Positions 47,675-60,452 are shown, numbered from the stretch's first letter. The stretch: 64,000 nucleotides of DNA from Camellia lanceoleosa (GCA_025200525.1 CM045758.1:192608463-192672462); one strand, 5' to 3'. The notes: generated by a model from the letters alone, not told the origin. Numbers and translations are program-made.

Positions 47675-50574
47675 TTATGATTTTATAAGCTTCAAACCCA
47701 TCCTCCTCGATGTATTCCAGACCCTATCTCTCACCAAGGCCTTGGTTAACGGATCCACAAGATTATCACAAGATTTTACATAATTCACAGTTATGATGCC
47801 ATTACTTAAATAGGATCTCACATTAATGTGTTTCCTTCGAATAGGTCTGGATTTATCATTATCAAAATGGTTATTCACTCTACCAATAGCAGCAATGCTA
47901 TCACAACGAATTAACACATGAGGAATTGATTTTTTTCAAAAAGGGATTTCATGTAACAAATCTCTCAACCAATTCGCTTCCTCACATGCTGAAGCCAACG
48001 CTATAAATTTAGCTTCCATAGTAGAATTAGCAATTATAGTATGTGTTTTAGACTTTCAACATATAGCACCGCCACCCAAGGTAAAAATAAAACCCGAGGT
48101 AGAGAGAGAATCACCTGACAAAGTGTTCCAATCGGCATCACTATATCCCTCAAGTACCACAGGATACTTGTTATAAAACAAACCATAATTTTTGGTACCA
48201 GATAAATATCTCATAATTCTTCCCATGGTTAGCCAATGATCTCGACTTGGCTTGCTAGTAAACCTGCTAAGTACTCCAACAGCATATGCAATGTTACGTC
48301 TAGTATAATCAGTAGCATATCTCAAACTACCAATCATGCTAGCATATTCATTTTGATTAATCACTTCTTTTTTATTTGTTACAATAGATAAATGTATGCT
48401 TGCATCAAAAGGAGTAGCAACATGTTTACGGTCTAGAAAATTATATTTCTTTAAAATTTTCTCAACATAATGCTACTGATCAAGAAAAATGTCATCATTA
48501 GTCTTGGTAATTTTAATTCCCAAAATAAAATTGGCTTCACCAAGATCTTTCATATCAAAGTGGCTATTAAGCATATTTTTAGTCTCATTTATAATATGCA
48601 AATTAGAGCCAAAGATAAGCAGATCATCCACATATAGGCTAGTAATCACATGTGCATTCTCATAAGTTTTATAACATATGCACTTATCACATTCATTAGT
48701 CTTATAGCCATTTTCAAGCATGTAGGAATCAAATTTCTCATGCCACTAGTTAGGAGCTTGTTTTAAATCATAAAGAGATTTAGTTAGCTTACATACCTTA
48801 CTTTATTGGCCAGGCTCCACAAAGCATTCAGGTTGGTCCATATAAATCTCCTCATCTAGATCTCCATTTAAAAATGCTATGTTTACATCCATTTGATGAA
48901 TTTTTAAATCATGAATTGCAACCACTGCTATCAACAGTCTAATGGATGTAACTTTAATAACCGGAGAAAAAGTATCAAAGAAATCAAGATCAACTTGTTG
49001 CTTAAAACCATTAGCGATAAGTTTCGCTTTATATTTATCTATAGTTCCATCTAGTTTAAGTTTTTTACGAAGGACGGATTTACACCCAATAGTTTTACAA
49101 CCTGGAGGTAAATTCACTAGTTTCCATGTTTTGTTTGAAAGTAGTGAATCTATCTTATCATTTACAACCTCTATCTAGAAAATAACATCAGGTGATGATA
49201 TTGCACTATAAGAGGAATTTCTTCCACATTGTAAAAATAATAGTTAGGGCTAAAATATTTTTCAACTCTAAGTCATTTACTTCTTCTTGGTTGGATTTGA
49301 AAGTTTTCTTGTTTTTGAAAAATTTGAGATAGAGTAGAAGAGCTAAGCACGGATAAAATATTTTCAGAAATTATTTGACCTCCACTATTTCTAGATTTGA
49401 AAGGAAATTTATTTTCATGAAAAATAGCATCTTCTGATTCAAAAATAATATTATTTTCCATGTCAAAAAATCTATAAGTTGTACTGTGCAATGTATACCC
49501 AAGAAAAGCATAGGTGGTAGCTTGTTCATCCAATTTAGGTCGTTTAGGATCTGCAAGCCTTACAAAAGCTAAACAACCCCAAACCCTCAAATAACCTAGA
49601 TTTGGTTTATGCCCCTGCCACAACTCATAAGGTACAATTTTAGTCTTTTTGTGTGGCACTCTATTTATCACATGACAAGCTGTCAAAATAGCCTCGTCCC
49701 AAAAATTTGAGGGAGCACTTAAATCAATAAGCATAGTATTTGTCAAGTCAATTAACGTTTTATTTTTTCTTTCAGCTATGCCATTAGATGAATGTGAATA
49801 TGGTGGAGTAGTCTCATGAATAATTCCAAATGACTGAAAAAAAGAGTTGAATCCAAGAGATTCATACTTCCGGCCTCTATCACTTCGAATTCTCTCAATC
49901 TTTTTACCGAATTGATTTTTCACTTCAAGAAGGAATTCTTTAAATTTTTCAAAAGTATCACTTTTATTTTTTAATAAATATACGCTTTTGTATTTTGAAA
50001 AATCATCAATAAAAATGATAAAATATGGGTTATCACCCCGAGTTAAAATTCCTTCAAACTCACACAAATCAGTATGAAATAATTCTAGCAATTCGGTATT
50101 TTTTTTCAACATTTTTATGAGGCCTCTTAGTAATTTTAGCTTTACTGCAAAATTAATATTTCTCAATTTTTTTTGTCACTTTAGGAATTAATCCTAAATT
50201 ACTAATGATTTCTACATATTTACTGTTAATATGACACAAGCGAGCATGCCAAAAATTAATAGAAGACAAAGTATAAGCGGTGTCATAGTAATAATCAATT
50301 AATCAACAAGGAATTTTAAGAGATAAAAATGACATTTATACTCATCTGTATTGTAAGAAGCCACTTTTGCTTCATGTGCCTCGTAGTCTTCATCATTCAT
50401 CTCCTTGGTTGAGATTTTATTTGGGTTCTTCTCGGTAAGTACATATGCAACTTTCAAAAGGCTAAGGTAAAAAAAAAATTTTCCTTTTCACCTCTTAAAA
50501 TGAACTCCCTTGAACTTGAAAGGTTTGTTGAGATCTCCAATTCCATCATTGGTTTTTTCTGGTACTTGATCCAT
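47675..50574 (-). pseudogene. Copia gag-pol: gag start, integrase, RT, RNase H; many stops
   Basis: From 50,574: gag start MDQVPEKTNDGIGDLNKPFK, SLLKVAYVLTEKNP. After a large deletion (CCHC knuckle and protease absent) comes pre-integrase WHARLCHINSKYVEIIS (about 50,240). Integrase (49,273-50,166) keeps the D,D,E residues in HTDLC, RSDRG and NGIAERKN. RT (48,473-49,117) has YKAKLIANGFKQQ, MDVNIAFLNGDLDEEIYM and the active-site SLYVDDLLI. RNase H (47,675-48,364) has SADW-like GYSDADW, STMEAKFIALA and a C-terminal RKHINVRSYL. In-frame stops occur in gag (after GVHFKR), RT (after EPGQ, before WHEKFD, after FLDQ) and RNase H (after GGGAIC). The order pre-integrase, INT, RT, RNase H is copia-type. 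Confidence 0.93.
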
Positions 50575-50592
50575 AGTTGATCTCCTTAAAAT

Positions 50593-51449
50593 TGTTGGTA
50601 AACATATCAGAAAAAATATATTTTATTGATAAATAATGCAAGAAAATGAGATACAAATAGATCAGACTGAGGCACAGATATCTCATTTTTTTTTTATGGA
50701 GATCAATCCCACTACGGTAGGAAAAACTCAAATACCGATGCAGCAGTCACAAAACTATGACTTGTCCCCTCCAAGATACAACAGCCCGACCATTTATCGT
50801 ATGGTTCAAGCCAACTCTGCACAAGATGGTGAACCCAAAACTCTACCAAGAAAAATATCATTATTTGCTAGTAATCTCTCAAGTATAGAAAATAGTTGGT
50901 GTGTTGGTGTAGAAATTTAAAGAGTAGAAGAGATGAACTATTTATAGGCCACTAGGACATTACAAAATATATCCAAAAAGGCTTCTTCTTAGGTGTGCAA
51001 CCCACAAAAGGTGTAAGTGGGTTGCACACCATGTGCCACTCACACAAAAGGTGTAAGTGTAAGGTGTAAGTATAAGTGAAAGGTATATATGAAATGTATA
51101 AGTTGCACACCATGTGCCACTTACACAAAAGGTGTAAGTGCAAGGTAAAAAATGTGTAAGTGTAAGGTGTAAGTGAACACAAAAAGGTGTAAGGTGTAAG
51201 TTGCACACTATAGCATTACCCATCAAAAAATAATAATGGCCATGAACTTAGAGAAAAATGAGAGTGTATCCAAATATTAACTCACCATCAAGTTCATGAA
51301 ATCTAATTAATTTTCATTCATGAACAAGACAAAAGGTCATCAAAATAATGAATCTCCATTCATGAACAAAATGAGATTTATAAACAAAACAAAAAAAGAT
51401 TTATAAATAAAATATATAAATAAATAAATAATATTAAAATAGTCCAACT
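50593..51449 (-). repeat. Copia 5' LTR, 857 bp including a MITE
   Basis: Same termini as the 3' LTR except that the outermost base is mutated (plus ...GTCCAAC|T). TATAAATA is at plus 50,939-50,946. It is longer than its partner because of the insertion at 50,980-51,221. Confidence 0.9.
50980..51221. mobile_element. Mutator-like MITE, 242 bp, in the copia 5' LTR
   Basis: Absent from the 3' LTR. Flanks are ATCCAAAAA (50,971-50,979) and ATCAAAAAA (51,222-51,230), a 9-bp near-perfect TSD. Imperfect termini: GGCTTCTTCTTAGGTGTGCA and, on the minus strand, GGGTAATGCTATAGTGTGCA. The interior consists of aaggtgtaagt words in direct and inverted order. Assignment to Mutator rests on TSD length only. 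Confidence 0.7.
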
Positions 51450-51454
51450 GATAT

Positions 51455-51565
51455 TAATCTTTGTCATCACCTCACATGCACACCATTTTTTTGAACTCCA
51501 TGTGCATACCATTTGACCTTGCCTTACTCAATCCAGGACAGAAAAGAGAGAGAGAAAGAGAAAGA

Positions 51566-51605
<40 letters not shown>

Positions 51606-52776
51606 TTACTTACAAAATTTATTTATTTATTACTATTTATGTTTATCTAATTATAATTATATTTTTTTCATAATAAAAAATAAAAAAATGAATCATTAAA
51701 AATAAATAAAAAGATTATTTACTGATTTTGAAATTTTGAAATTTTTTTTTATTTTTTTATCTTGATTTGTCTTGACTTGAAAAAGAAGTTGAAAGTGAAG
51801 TTAGGCTGGCGGCTACAAAGGTATGAAAAAACGTTGAAACTGAAGAATTATGCGGTAGAAATAGAAAAGTTTACAATAAGCATGGATGTCCTAAATAAGT
51901 GTACTTTTTTACTTTTTGAACTAAAAAGTTGAGGAAAAAAATATGATTGTTTGGGTTAACTTTTTAACTTTTTATGAAAAAATTGTATAAATTAGTGTGT
52001 AGGGAAAATTAGGATTGGGAGTTGTGTAGCCGTAATTTTTGACTTTTGGTGAATAGTGATAACTTTTTAACTTTTTGAGTAACTTTTTGACTTTTTGACT
52101 TTTTTGGGAGTTGCCAAACTTGGCCTAAAAAAGGGTACGAGAGAAATCAAAAAATTTTGAGATAAGTCAATAAGTGATGAGTTTTTTTTTTTAAATTAAA
52201 AAATTAAAAAATTAAAATTAAGATATTAGAGCTCTCCAAGATTTATAGGTTAAAACTCTTATTTTCTTATATAATTGTGGGTGTTTGAGAAGTGAGTTTT
52301 TATGTAAATTTTTTTAGTTGTAGAATATTATTGGATAAAAAAATTTTGGTGTTTGAGAAGATCGTTAGATTTTTTGTGGTTGGATGTGATATTTATAAGA
52401 AAAAAATAAAATAATTATTAAATTAGATGTGATATTTTGTTTAGATTTATTTTCTTAATATTACAAAAACTTTGTCTTTTAATAAAAAAAATCAAAAAAA
52501 ACCCAACTCCTCCACTTGCCAAACACGGATAGATAATGTTCAGCAGAGTTGTTATAGCTTTTGCTCAAAGTCAATTGTTCCCATTTGAGCTTGAAATATG
52601 ATTTTGGCCAAGTTTGGGAAGTTTAGAATAAGTATATTTTTTGACATTTTTTATATTATGTGTAGAAAAAATAGAGAGGAGATGTTGATTGATGTGACTC
52701 AAAAAAGATAAAAAGATGAAATAAGTGCACTTATATTGAGATGCCAAACTTGGCCTTAGTTGGTCATTTGTTCCCA
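51455..52776. other. AT-rich intergenic DNA, no gene
   Basis: Contains a GA-rich stretch followed by an A-run of about 36 bases (51,541-51,604). Several ctttttgacttttt phrases occur near 51,900-52,100, and ccaaacttggcct recurs at about 52,113 and 52,743. The A-run could be the tail of a SINE or retrocopy, but no body was recognised. Confidence 0.5.
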
Positions 52777-52784
52777 CTTGTTTT

Positions 52785-53694
52785 CAGGACGGATCTAATA
52801 TTTGAGTTTTGAAGGGAAAAAATATATATAATTTTTTATCAAAAAAATTATTATAAAATTTTAAATTTTGATAAACAAGCACAAAAAATTAAATAATATT
52901 ACTATTAACTGGACATTCTTTATTAATATAATTGAGAACAAAAATATAATTAGACATATTTCTTGTCTGTATTAACCTAATAAAATATTAACTATTATTA
53001 TATTTCCATCTAGTAAAGTTAATTATTTAAAAATATTTGTAATCATCACTTTTTATAATATATACATATAAAAACATTTATGACAAATTCGATATCAAAA
53101 CCTTAATTAATATCTTTTTTAACAAATATGATCAAGTAATTTGCTACAAAATTATCTTTCATTTTATTACACAGTTTTGTCTTGAAAAAAAATTATAATT
53201 GAAAATGTATGTTTTTATAAGTATTATGATAATCCGTTTCAATAAGTGGTTTTAAATTTTATTAACTTATATTAAGAATGTCATGTTGAAATAGCGAATG
53301 AATACATAAGAAATGTAAAATAAGATACATAAGCAAATTAAAGTATGATTTATAAAAGGAGGAAAAAAAAACATAAATGATATATAAACAGAAAATAAGA
53401 ATAATAACAAATAGAAACAAATAAAACAATACAAGCAACTTTAAATGATATAGAAATATAACGAATAAAATATATCAATATTTAATAAACTTCAATTTAA
53501 AAATTATTTTTAAAATTTTATAATGTAAATAATTTAGAGGGTACAAATTACTAAAATTTTAAAAATACAAAATATTTTAAATTAAAATTATTTTATTAAT
53601 TATTAATAATATATATATATATATATATATAATTTTTTAAAATTTTAATAGTTTGACTGCTCTGTCCTGGCCACACCTCTTAGATCCGTCATTG
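52785..53694. mobile_element. hAT-like non-autonomous element, 910 bp
   Basis: Left end CAGGACGGATCTAATATT; right end on the minus strand CAATGACGGATCTAAGAG, sharing the perfect word GACGGATCTAA. Flanks are CTTGTTTT (52,777-52,784) and CTTGTTCC (53,695-53,702), an 8-bp TSD with two transitions. The interior is AT-rich and non-coding, with an AT dinucleotide run near 53,610. No transposase. Confidence 0.78.
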
Positions 53695-53702
53695 CTTGTT
53701 CC

Positions 53703-55366
53703 CATTGAAGCTTAAAATGTGCTAGTATTGTTGGTGAGTCCAACGGAACCGGAGAGAGGGCACCCAACACTGATAGGAAAATTACTATTTAAATATTTTT
53801 TCCAAAAATAATTATAGATGAAAAAAATTATAAATTTAATAATTAAAATTTATAAAATTATTTTCCAATCAATACGAGTCTGTTTGATAATCATTTTGTT
53901 TTTAGTTTTTATTTTATATTTACAAAAATTTTAAAAACTATCATAAAAATTTATTTGATAATTTTTTAGTTTATAAATGATTATCTCAATTTACAAATTT
54001 GAGAAAAAAACATAAACTCAAAAAATGAGTTTACGTTTGTTTTTAAACAGAAATTTAAAATTTTAATTAACAAATTTTTTTTTCAATTATTTTTTTTTAA
54101 GTAATTTTTTTTTCAATTATAATGTGGATGATCATATTGTCATAAAATAATAAAAAATAAATATAAATATTTTAGACATAAATAAATATATTTTAAAAAA
54201 AATTCAAACATTTTATTTAAACTAAACAAATTTATAATTTATATTTTTTAAAAAATAAATAAAAATTAATTTATAAACATAAATAAAAAAATGTAAATGC
54301 TTGCGTATACACTGACAAGCTGTTTCCCTTCAAAGGTTCAATTTCCAAGTCAATCTATTAATATAAAAAAAATATTATTAGATGATTGACTTGTTTGACA
54401 ATGTAATCATGAAAACTATAGGCACTAACACAAAACCGTTAACTTTTCATCAATCACCGAAGTGGTAATGCATCACTTGATGATGCCCACGAGGAGTGGA
54501 ATAATTTTTATTTAACCGTGCAGACTGCAGTTGATATCACTGTCACGTCACGAGACAATAGATTTGGTTTTTGCATCAAAAAGAAATAGATTTGGTTTGG
54601 CGAATAGAGTTGAGTTTGAGTTGCGTTAACCAGTTGTATGTGGGGTCCACTTTTACTTGGAAAGTGGCTGAAGAAGTAGTGTAGGAACCTTTTAGAGTTT
54701 TTTTTTTAAAATTTTTTTTAGAGTGATGGATTGTATTATTGAGATTTAATGACAATTTATATTAATTTTTTAACATTAAATTTTAACTGCATAATATATT
54801 ATTTTAAAAAATTTTAAGAAAAAAATACTCTAAAAAAATCTTTGGCGGGGAAGTAAACCACAGCCCTAAAGTGTAGGGTAGGGTACTGTAGTGCAGTATA
54901 TGTAGAAGACACGTCTCAAGTTTCTGAATTATTTTAGACCAAGTGTTTCTCATTTCATTCAGACCAAGTGTTTTCCTCCAATAATGCTAAAAGGCCTTGT
55001 ACAGCTCGTTATAATCGTATTTTTATTATTATTTAATTACATTAATGAGTTGCATTCCTGCCATTCATAAACAATTCTCTACGTAATATATATATATTTT
55101 TTGTTTGTTTGTTTTATGCTAGAATAATAATCCTGACTTTCACAAGGAAAAAACAAAACAAAAAAACATGAAAAAAAGGATCGGATTTCTTTGTCCGGGC
55201 GGGTCCACCATGGCCCCATAAAAAAATACATCCACTCAATAATGGTAAATTATTAAATTTATTATATTTATCACTAAAAAAATAAATAACCAATTTTAAA
55301 AAATACAGTTACTATTTATTTTTCAAAAGATAAAATGCAATAAATTAAATAAAGTTATGATTATTA
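53703..55366. other. AT-rich intergenic DNA, no gene recognised
   Basis: No domain, tRNA or terminal-repeat structure was recognised. A somewhat less AT-rich patch at 54,410-54,690 (caccgaagtggtaatgcatc, gtatgtggggtccacttt) could be host single-copy sequence. Confidence 0.45.
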
Positions 55367-55368
55367 TG

Positions 55369-55776
55369 TGTGTCAATTTTCGACCACACTGTTAAACTAG
55401 TACTTAGCTGGAGAGTACCAGCAGAATAGATTAAGTCCGAACGACCTTAAACCCATGGGGTGCCTCTCTTTTATAATCAACACAATCCTAGTTCCAATAG
55501 AAGTCTAGCTTCAATGGACCTAGAATTACTACTAATATTGGACTCCCAGTAGGACTAGAATAAACTCTCTAAGAGTCTTATCTTTACCCAAATTGAAGTC
55601 CTCTCCCATTCTAGGGCTCTCGTCCCTTATCCGCTTATCCTGGATTCCGATATCTTCGGAGATAACCTCAGCCTAGCCGAGATTATTTCGGCGTCGTGAC
55701 CAGGACACGTGGCACCCTAGCTGGCACTCTAGTGACACCTCGGCCACGTGTCGTCATTCAAATTTATGTCTCCACA
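55369..55776 (-). repeat. 3' LTR of the Retand-like element, 408 bp
   Basis: On the minus strand it runs TGTGGAGACATAAATTTG...CGAAAATTGACACA, with TGTG/CACA termini. It carries CACGTGGC (G-box-like) words and a TATAAAAG box (plus 55,468-55,475). A minus-strand polypurine tract, cataggGGGCAAT, adjoins it. Confidence 0.82.
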
Positions 55777-56208
55777 ATTGCCCCCTATGTTTTATTACAT
55801 CGGCATCCTGAGGTGATGGAACCTATACCTTTTCGAACCTATAATACATCAGCTATCTTGCCTTATTTTTTCTTCCGAAGTTGCCATACATCGGCTCCCA
55901 TATGATAAACTCTTCTACATGTTTGCACCAATGCCTTTAAAACCACTAACCAAATCCGTTCAAGTTCATTAAGCCGAGATCGCCCCCGTTGTCGAGGTTT
56001 TTGCTTCATTAAATCAAGAACTCCAAGAGTTTTATCACGCGTGTGAGCTGTCATGCACAATATTTCAACTGTTCCCGCCATGCGTCCTTCTTTCATCGAG
56101 CAGACTACACACGCCATCAAGTCGTCGATCGTCGTCGTGCCGTCATCGTGCACGTCGTCCTAGGTACATTTATGGTATTTTGCCGCCATTCTCCGTGTTT
56201 GATCAAAA

Positions 56209-59200
56209 TCAATTCTCTCTCTCCATCCCTTCACTTTTTCAACCATCATCTTCGTGCAAACTCTCTCTCTCTCTCTCTAATCTGCCATTTGTTTCAAGCC
56301 TTCAAGCTCTGCAACCACTCTCATTCTTCTCTTCCGGTGAAGCTTTCACTGATCTTTTCCGATTGCAACTGTCACCTGACTCCGGCGTAATCAACATTGG
56401 CTTTACTCCCCTGGTAAGCTACTGTTCCTCCTGGTTTTAGTTCTTGATTTACTTCGAACTCTGTCATATTTGCGAACTTGCTCATGTCTCTGATTGTTTA
56501 ATTTGTACCTCAATTTCCACCATGTGCTTGAGCATGTTTACTTCGTGATTCTGTTTTTTGCCCAATCCTTTCTTGAATACTCACATTGCTTATATATCTG
56601 TTGGTTTTTGCCACTGTTCTTGGCTTCACACACCTGCACAAGCTTTACCACTGTGTTCTTGATGATTTATCACTGTTCTTGACTCTGAATCGCATTCCTG
56701 TTTTTTTTTCTGTGTTTTTTTTTTTTTTTCCAGATTCTTGCCTTCAATCCTTATTTGCCTAGACCTAGGTTTGGGATTTGTCTATAGAACTTACGAACGT
56801 TAGGAAAAACTGGCACAAATTTCCTTTAGATCTATACAAATTCTTACCATAGTACATATTTAGGTTTTAGCCGAGGTATTTCAGACCCCTATAAAACACT
56901 TCCTTCCGAAATCTAATACTCTCCCATTAAGCCGATATCATGGGTATGTGGAAGCATATGGTAGATACCCCAACCAAGTTAGAATATTTTAGGCAGGAGT
57001 TTTCCATCCCAGCCGACGTCCATTTGAGGTTGGCTGGGGAGGATGACTCCATCATGCCCACAATTGATTCTATGCCCTTCCTCGTTGTAGCTTTCATAAA
57101 GTGTGGACTTAGGCTCCCACTCGACATCCTTTTCCGAGAAATCCTTCATTACTATAAATTGAACCCAATGTAGCTTGCCATCAACTCTTACTGAGTTATC
57201 AACGGTATAATAGCTTTAGCCAAACAAGATAATGCTAGGGTAACTTTAGCCGATATCCAGTATTGCTACACCATGTGTGGCCTTAAATTAGAAAAAGACT
57301 ACATCTACTACCTTAAACCGAGGTCCACTGAATACAAAATTGTTGCCGACCTCCCTGACTCTAATAAGGGAGCTGGGGACGATTACTTCATTGTCTCAGG
57401 GAGCTGGGAGTTCGTTCCAGATGAGGACCTCCACCTCTATCCACTTAGCCGAACAATTTTCGTAGAGGGTAATGGTAAGAGCCAAGTGTTTATACCTACT
57501 TGTTTTCAAAGTCTTCAATACTTTGCTCTTTTATTCATTCTAACGTTTGTTTTCCATGCAGCTCTTCCCCAACCGACAAAGGATTTCTGTAAGTCCTTTT
57601 TCCTGAGCCAAGGTTTGAAAAAGCTGTTAGACCTGCCAGTTCACAAGCAGAGAGCCTGTCTACTGCTCAACTTCATCCCGACTTACAAGTCGGTTCTTCT
57701 CGACATTCCGAAGAAAAAGAAAAGCAAGTCTCCTCCGTCCGCCATTACATCTCCAACAACTCATCATCTCGGCCAGATTAGGGATCAACTTCTGATCCAA
57801 CTGAGCTACCATCAACTTCGGCTCCATATCTGATCCCTCCCTCTCAACGCCGACGAAGACGCCGAACTGCAATTGCCGTTGAGATGGGCCGCAAAAAAAA
57901 CAGTCGCAGAGGATCTTTTGGCCAATATCCCTACCACCGTTAACGCTCAACCAACACCATTTCAGCCTCAACCAAAGCCGAAACAAAAAAGACTGAAGAA
58001 GGCTTAGCCAAAGGCAACGGTGACTCAGATTGACACTGAGGACATCTTGCCAATTTCGAAATTGGCCGAGAGCGGAAAGACCGCCTTTGTCCCCGAGAAG
58101 AGGCCCGCCGAGGCTGAACCATCTCAATCAACTCAATCTAAAAGGTCGAGGTCAGAGTCGGCGACAGCTTCGAGTTCTTTGAAGTCTGACTCCCCCTGGG
58201 CTCCCTCCATCACAATGGAGGATGGAGGACAGGCCGGTCAAAGTAAGCGACAGCGCCGTCGACATTAATGTCGGCGTTGCCCTTACAACAGCCTTGCTCT
58301 TTCCTGAAGATCTCGATCGTAATGCCGAGATGAGCGAGTATGAAAACTTCACTTTGATGCTGCAGCATTCTGTTCAAATAAGTTCCTTACACTTGGTATT
58401 TTTCTTTCTCTATTCTTCCATACTTTTAGAACTTCTACTAACTTTTTTTCTGCCCATTTTTCTTTTAGGCGATCCAGCACTCCCACTCCTTCTCAATGCA
58501 AGCTTTTGAAATGAGGAAGGAGTTGGCCGACAAGATCAGGGAGGTCTCTGGTTTGCAGAAGACCCTAAAAAAGACCGAAGAAAAGATGAAGACCTTGTCA
58601 GATCAAGCCGAGGCAGCCATTAAAGCTAAAGACAAGGCCGAAGAAAAAGTAAATACTGCAGAGGCCATTAAGAAAGTTCTTGAGGCCCAAAAGAAAAAGG
58701 CCGAAGAAAAGATGGCCGAGCCCAAAAAGAACTTCAAGATGCCTTGGCCACAAAAGAGGCCGAGATTAAGGCCGCTGATGAGAGGGCGTATGCTGAAGGG
58801 GTGGCCAACGTTAAAGAGAACTACAAAAAGTAAGTGAAGCATGCATGTAACAAGGGTTTCACCCTTGGTTGGATGGCTGCCCTCAAAAAGCTTGATGTGC
58901 CCAAGGAATCCCCCTTCAAGAATGCCGACATCCTCTCCCTTCCATTCCCCCTTACTCCAAGCCAATTTGAAGACGATTCTGAGTATGAGGATGAAGCTTT
59001 GGTGAGCAAGAAAAAGGATGCTGCTGGGGCCAAGTCCCCTACTCTTAATGAGCAAGTCGTGGACTTGTCTCAGGATGAGGAGGGTGAGGTCTCTAAAGAT
59101 GCGTCCTCTTAGAAGACAAACTTCGAGGTGCCGATCCCCGAAAAGAGCCTGGATCAAACTCTTCAGGAGATTGATGCTGAACTCGCGGCTGAGAAAGCTG

Positions 59201-59262
59201 CTGAGAAGTCTTCCCAACTATCTTCTAGGGATGAGACCCAACCCGCCGCCAACGCCGAGTAG
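56209..59262 (+). pseudogene. Antisense ORF with Transposase_28 (PF04195) region, multi-exon, broken
   Basis: Plus strand, opposite to pol. A CT-rich leader (56,209-56,280) is followed by an untranslated intron from CTG|GTAAGC (56,413) to a T-rich acceptor CAG (about 56,734). The ATG at 56,940 opens a region with FSIPADVHLRL, AFIKCGLRLPLDILFREIL and YCYTMCGLKLEKDYIYYLK, typical of PF04195. A second intron runs from AATG|GTAAGA (about 57,474) to ATGCAG (57,561). Later pieces carry a Lys/Ser-rich stretch with basic SKRQRRR, an intron ending TTTTAG near 58,468, a coiled coil (58,500-58,740) and an acidic C-terminus (SQDEEGEV). Stops TAG (57,172) and TGA (57,196), plus a frameshift near 58,725, break it. 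Function of this ORF class is unknown. Confidence 0.8.
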
Positions 59263-59539
59263 TTTTATTTTGATGTTTCATTTTTTATTTCTTGTACCTT
59301 GTACTCTGTTTATGTTAAACTTTTAGCTGGCCGACGTGCCCTCTTTTGTCTGTAAATATAACTTTCTTTCTTTTGAATGCTCGTATGTGTTTCTTCTTTT
59401 AATACCTCTATATTTTGAATAATTTGCATGTCTTCTACATACACCTTAACTATGCAATCTTCTCGGGGTGACATGCCTCGGTTATATAAACCAACGCTTT
59501 CATCTCGGCAAGTACGCAAGTACTTCTTTTGTTACAACC

Positions 59540-59755
59540 TTGGCTTAACTTGTAATTTTTTCTAAAAAATTTCAACAAGTGTTTTAAACCAATCTTCCTT
59601 TGAGACAACCTCGGTTTAACTTCAACTTGTAAATTTTTCTCAAATTTCAACAAGTGTTAAACATGACCTCTGTTTAATTTCAACTTGTAAATTTTTCTCA
59701 AATTTCAACAAGTGTTAAACATGACATCGGTTTAATGTCAACTTGTGTTAAACCA
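59540..59755. repeat. Tandem repeat, 58-bp unit, about 3 copies
   Basis: caacttgtaaatttttctcaa recurs at 59,623 and 59,681, with caacaagtgttaaacatgac between; outer copies are degenerate. It lies downstream of the antisense ORF. Confidence 0.85.
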
Positions 59756-59986
59756 ATCTTCCAAACATCAATTTCCAGCCCTAACCCTCTGCCTCCTAAT
59801 GTGAACCTAAGTTCCACTTGGGTTCTCATTTAAGACTGGGGCTTTGACCTTGTTGCAGAGGTCAGATTCAGATAAAGACTGGCCGAGGTAACTAACCTCG
59901 GCCTTTTTGTTAATCTGACTGATACATACTTAGCTCCAATCTGAGTTTGATTCTGCTAATATGACCAGCCCAGGTTATCCCAACTT

Positions 59987-60452
59987 AGTTTAACTCTATT
60001 ATATGCAAGTAAAAGTTATACTTTGCCATATAATAAGTCTAAGTTATTCGTCATGTTTCGCTTAGAAACATCGCTAACTTAGTTCAACTCTATTATATGC
60101 AAGCAAAAGTTCCACTCTGCCATATAATAAGTCTAAGTTATTCGTCATGTTTCGCTTAGAAACATCACCAACTTAGTTCAACTCTATTATATGCAAGTAA
60201 AAGTTCTACTCTGCCATATAATAAGTCTAACTTATTCGTCATGTTTCGATTAGAAACATCGCCAACTTAGTTCAACTCTATTATATGCAAGTAAAAGTTC
60301 TACTCTGCCATATAATAGGTCTAAGTTATTCGTCATGTTTCGCTTAGAAACATAGTCAACTTAGTTCAACTCTATTATATGCAAGTAAAGTTCTACTCCG
60401 CCATATAATAAGTCTAAGTTATTCGTCATGTTTCGCTTAGAAATATCGTCAA
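59987..60452. repeat. Tandem repeat, exactly 94-bp unit, about 5 copies
   Basis: agttcaactctattatatgc (agtttaactc in the first unit) occurs at 59,987, 60,081, 60,175, 60,269 and 60,363, each 94 bases apart; the last unit is one base shorter. Each unit also has gccatataataagtctaag and cgtcatgtttcgcttag. It lies between the end of pol and the antisense ORF, the position where Tat-group elements accumulate tandem repeats. Confidence 0.95.

Larger units (their letters stand above)
46511..51449 (-). mobile_element. Ty1/copia element with both LTRs, defective
   Basis: The 5' LTR (50,593-51,449) and 3' LTR (46,511-47,110) bound a copia pol on the minus strand. Perfect 5-bp TSDs GATAT lie at 46,506-46,510 and 51,450-51,454. 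A polypurine tract, aaatgggggat, precedes the 3' LTR. The initiator-tRNA primer site expected after the 5' LTR is not there: the LTR is followed by attttaaggagatcaact and the gag start. The LTRs differ at many positions, and the 5' LTR carries a 242-bp MITE, so the insertion is old. Confidence 0.93.
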
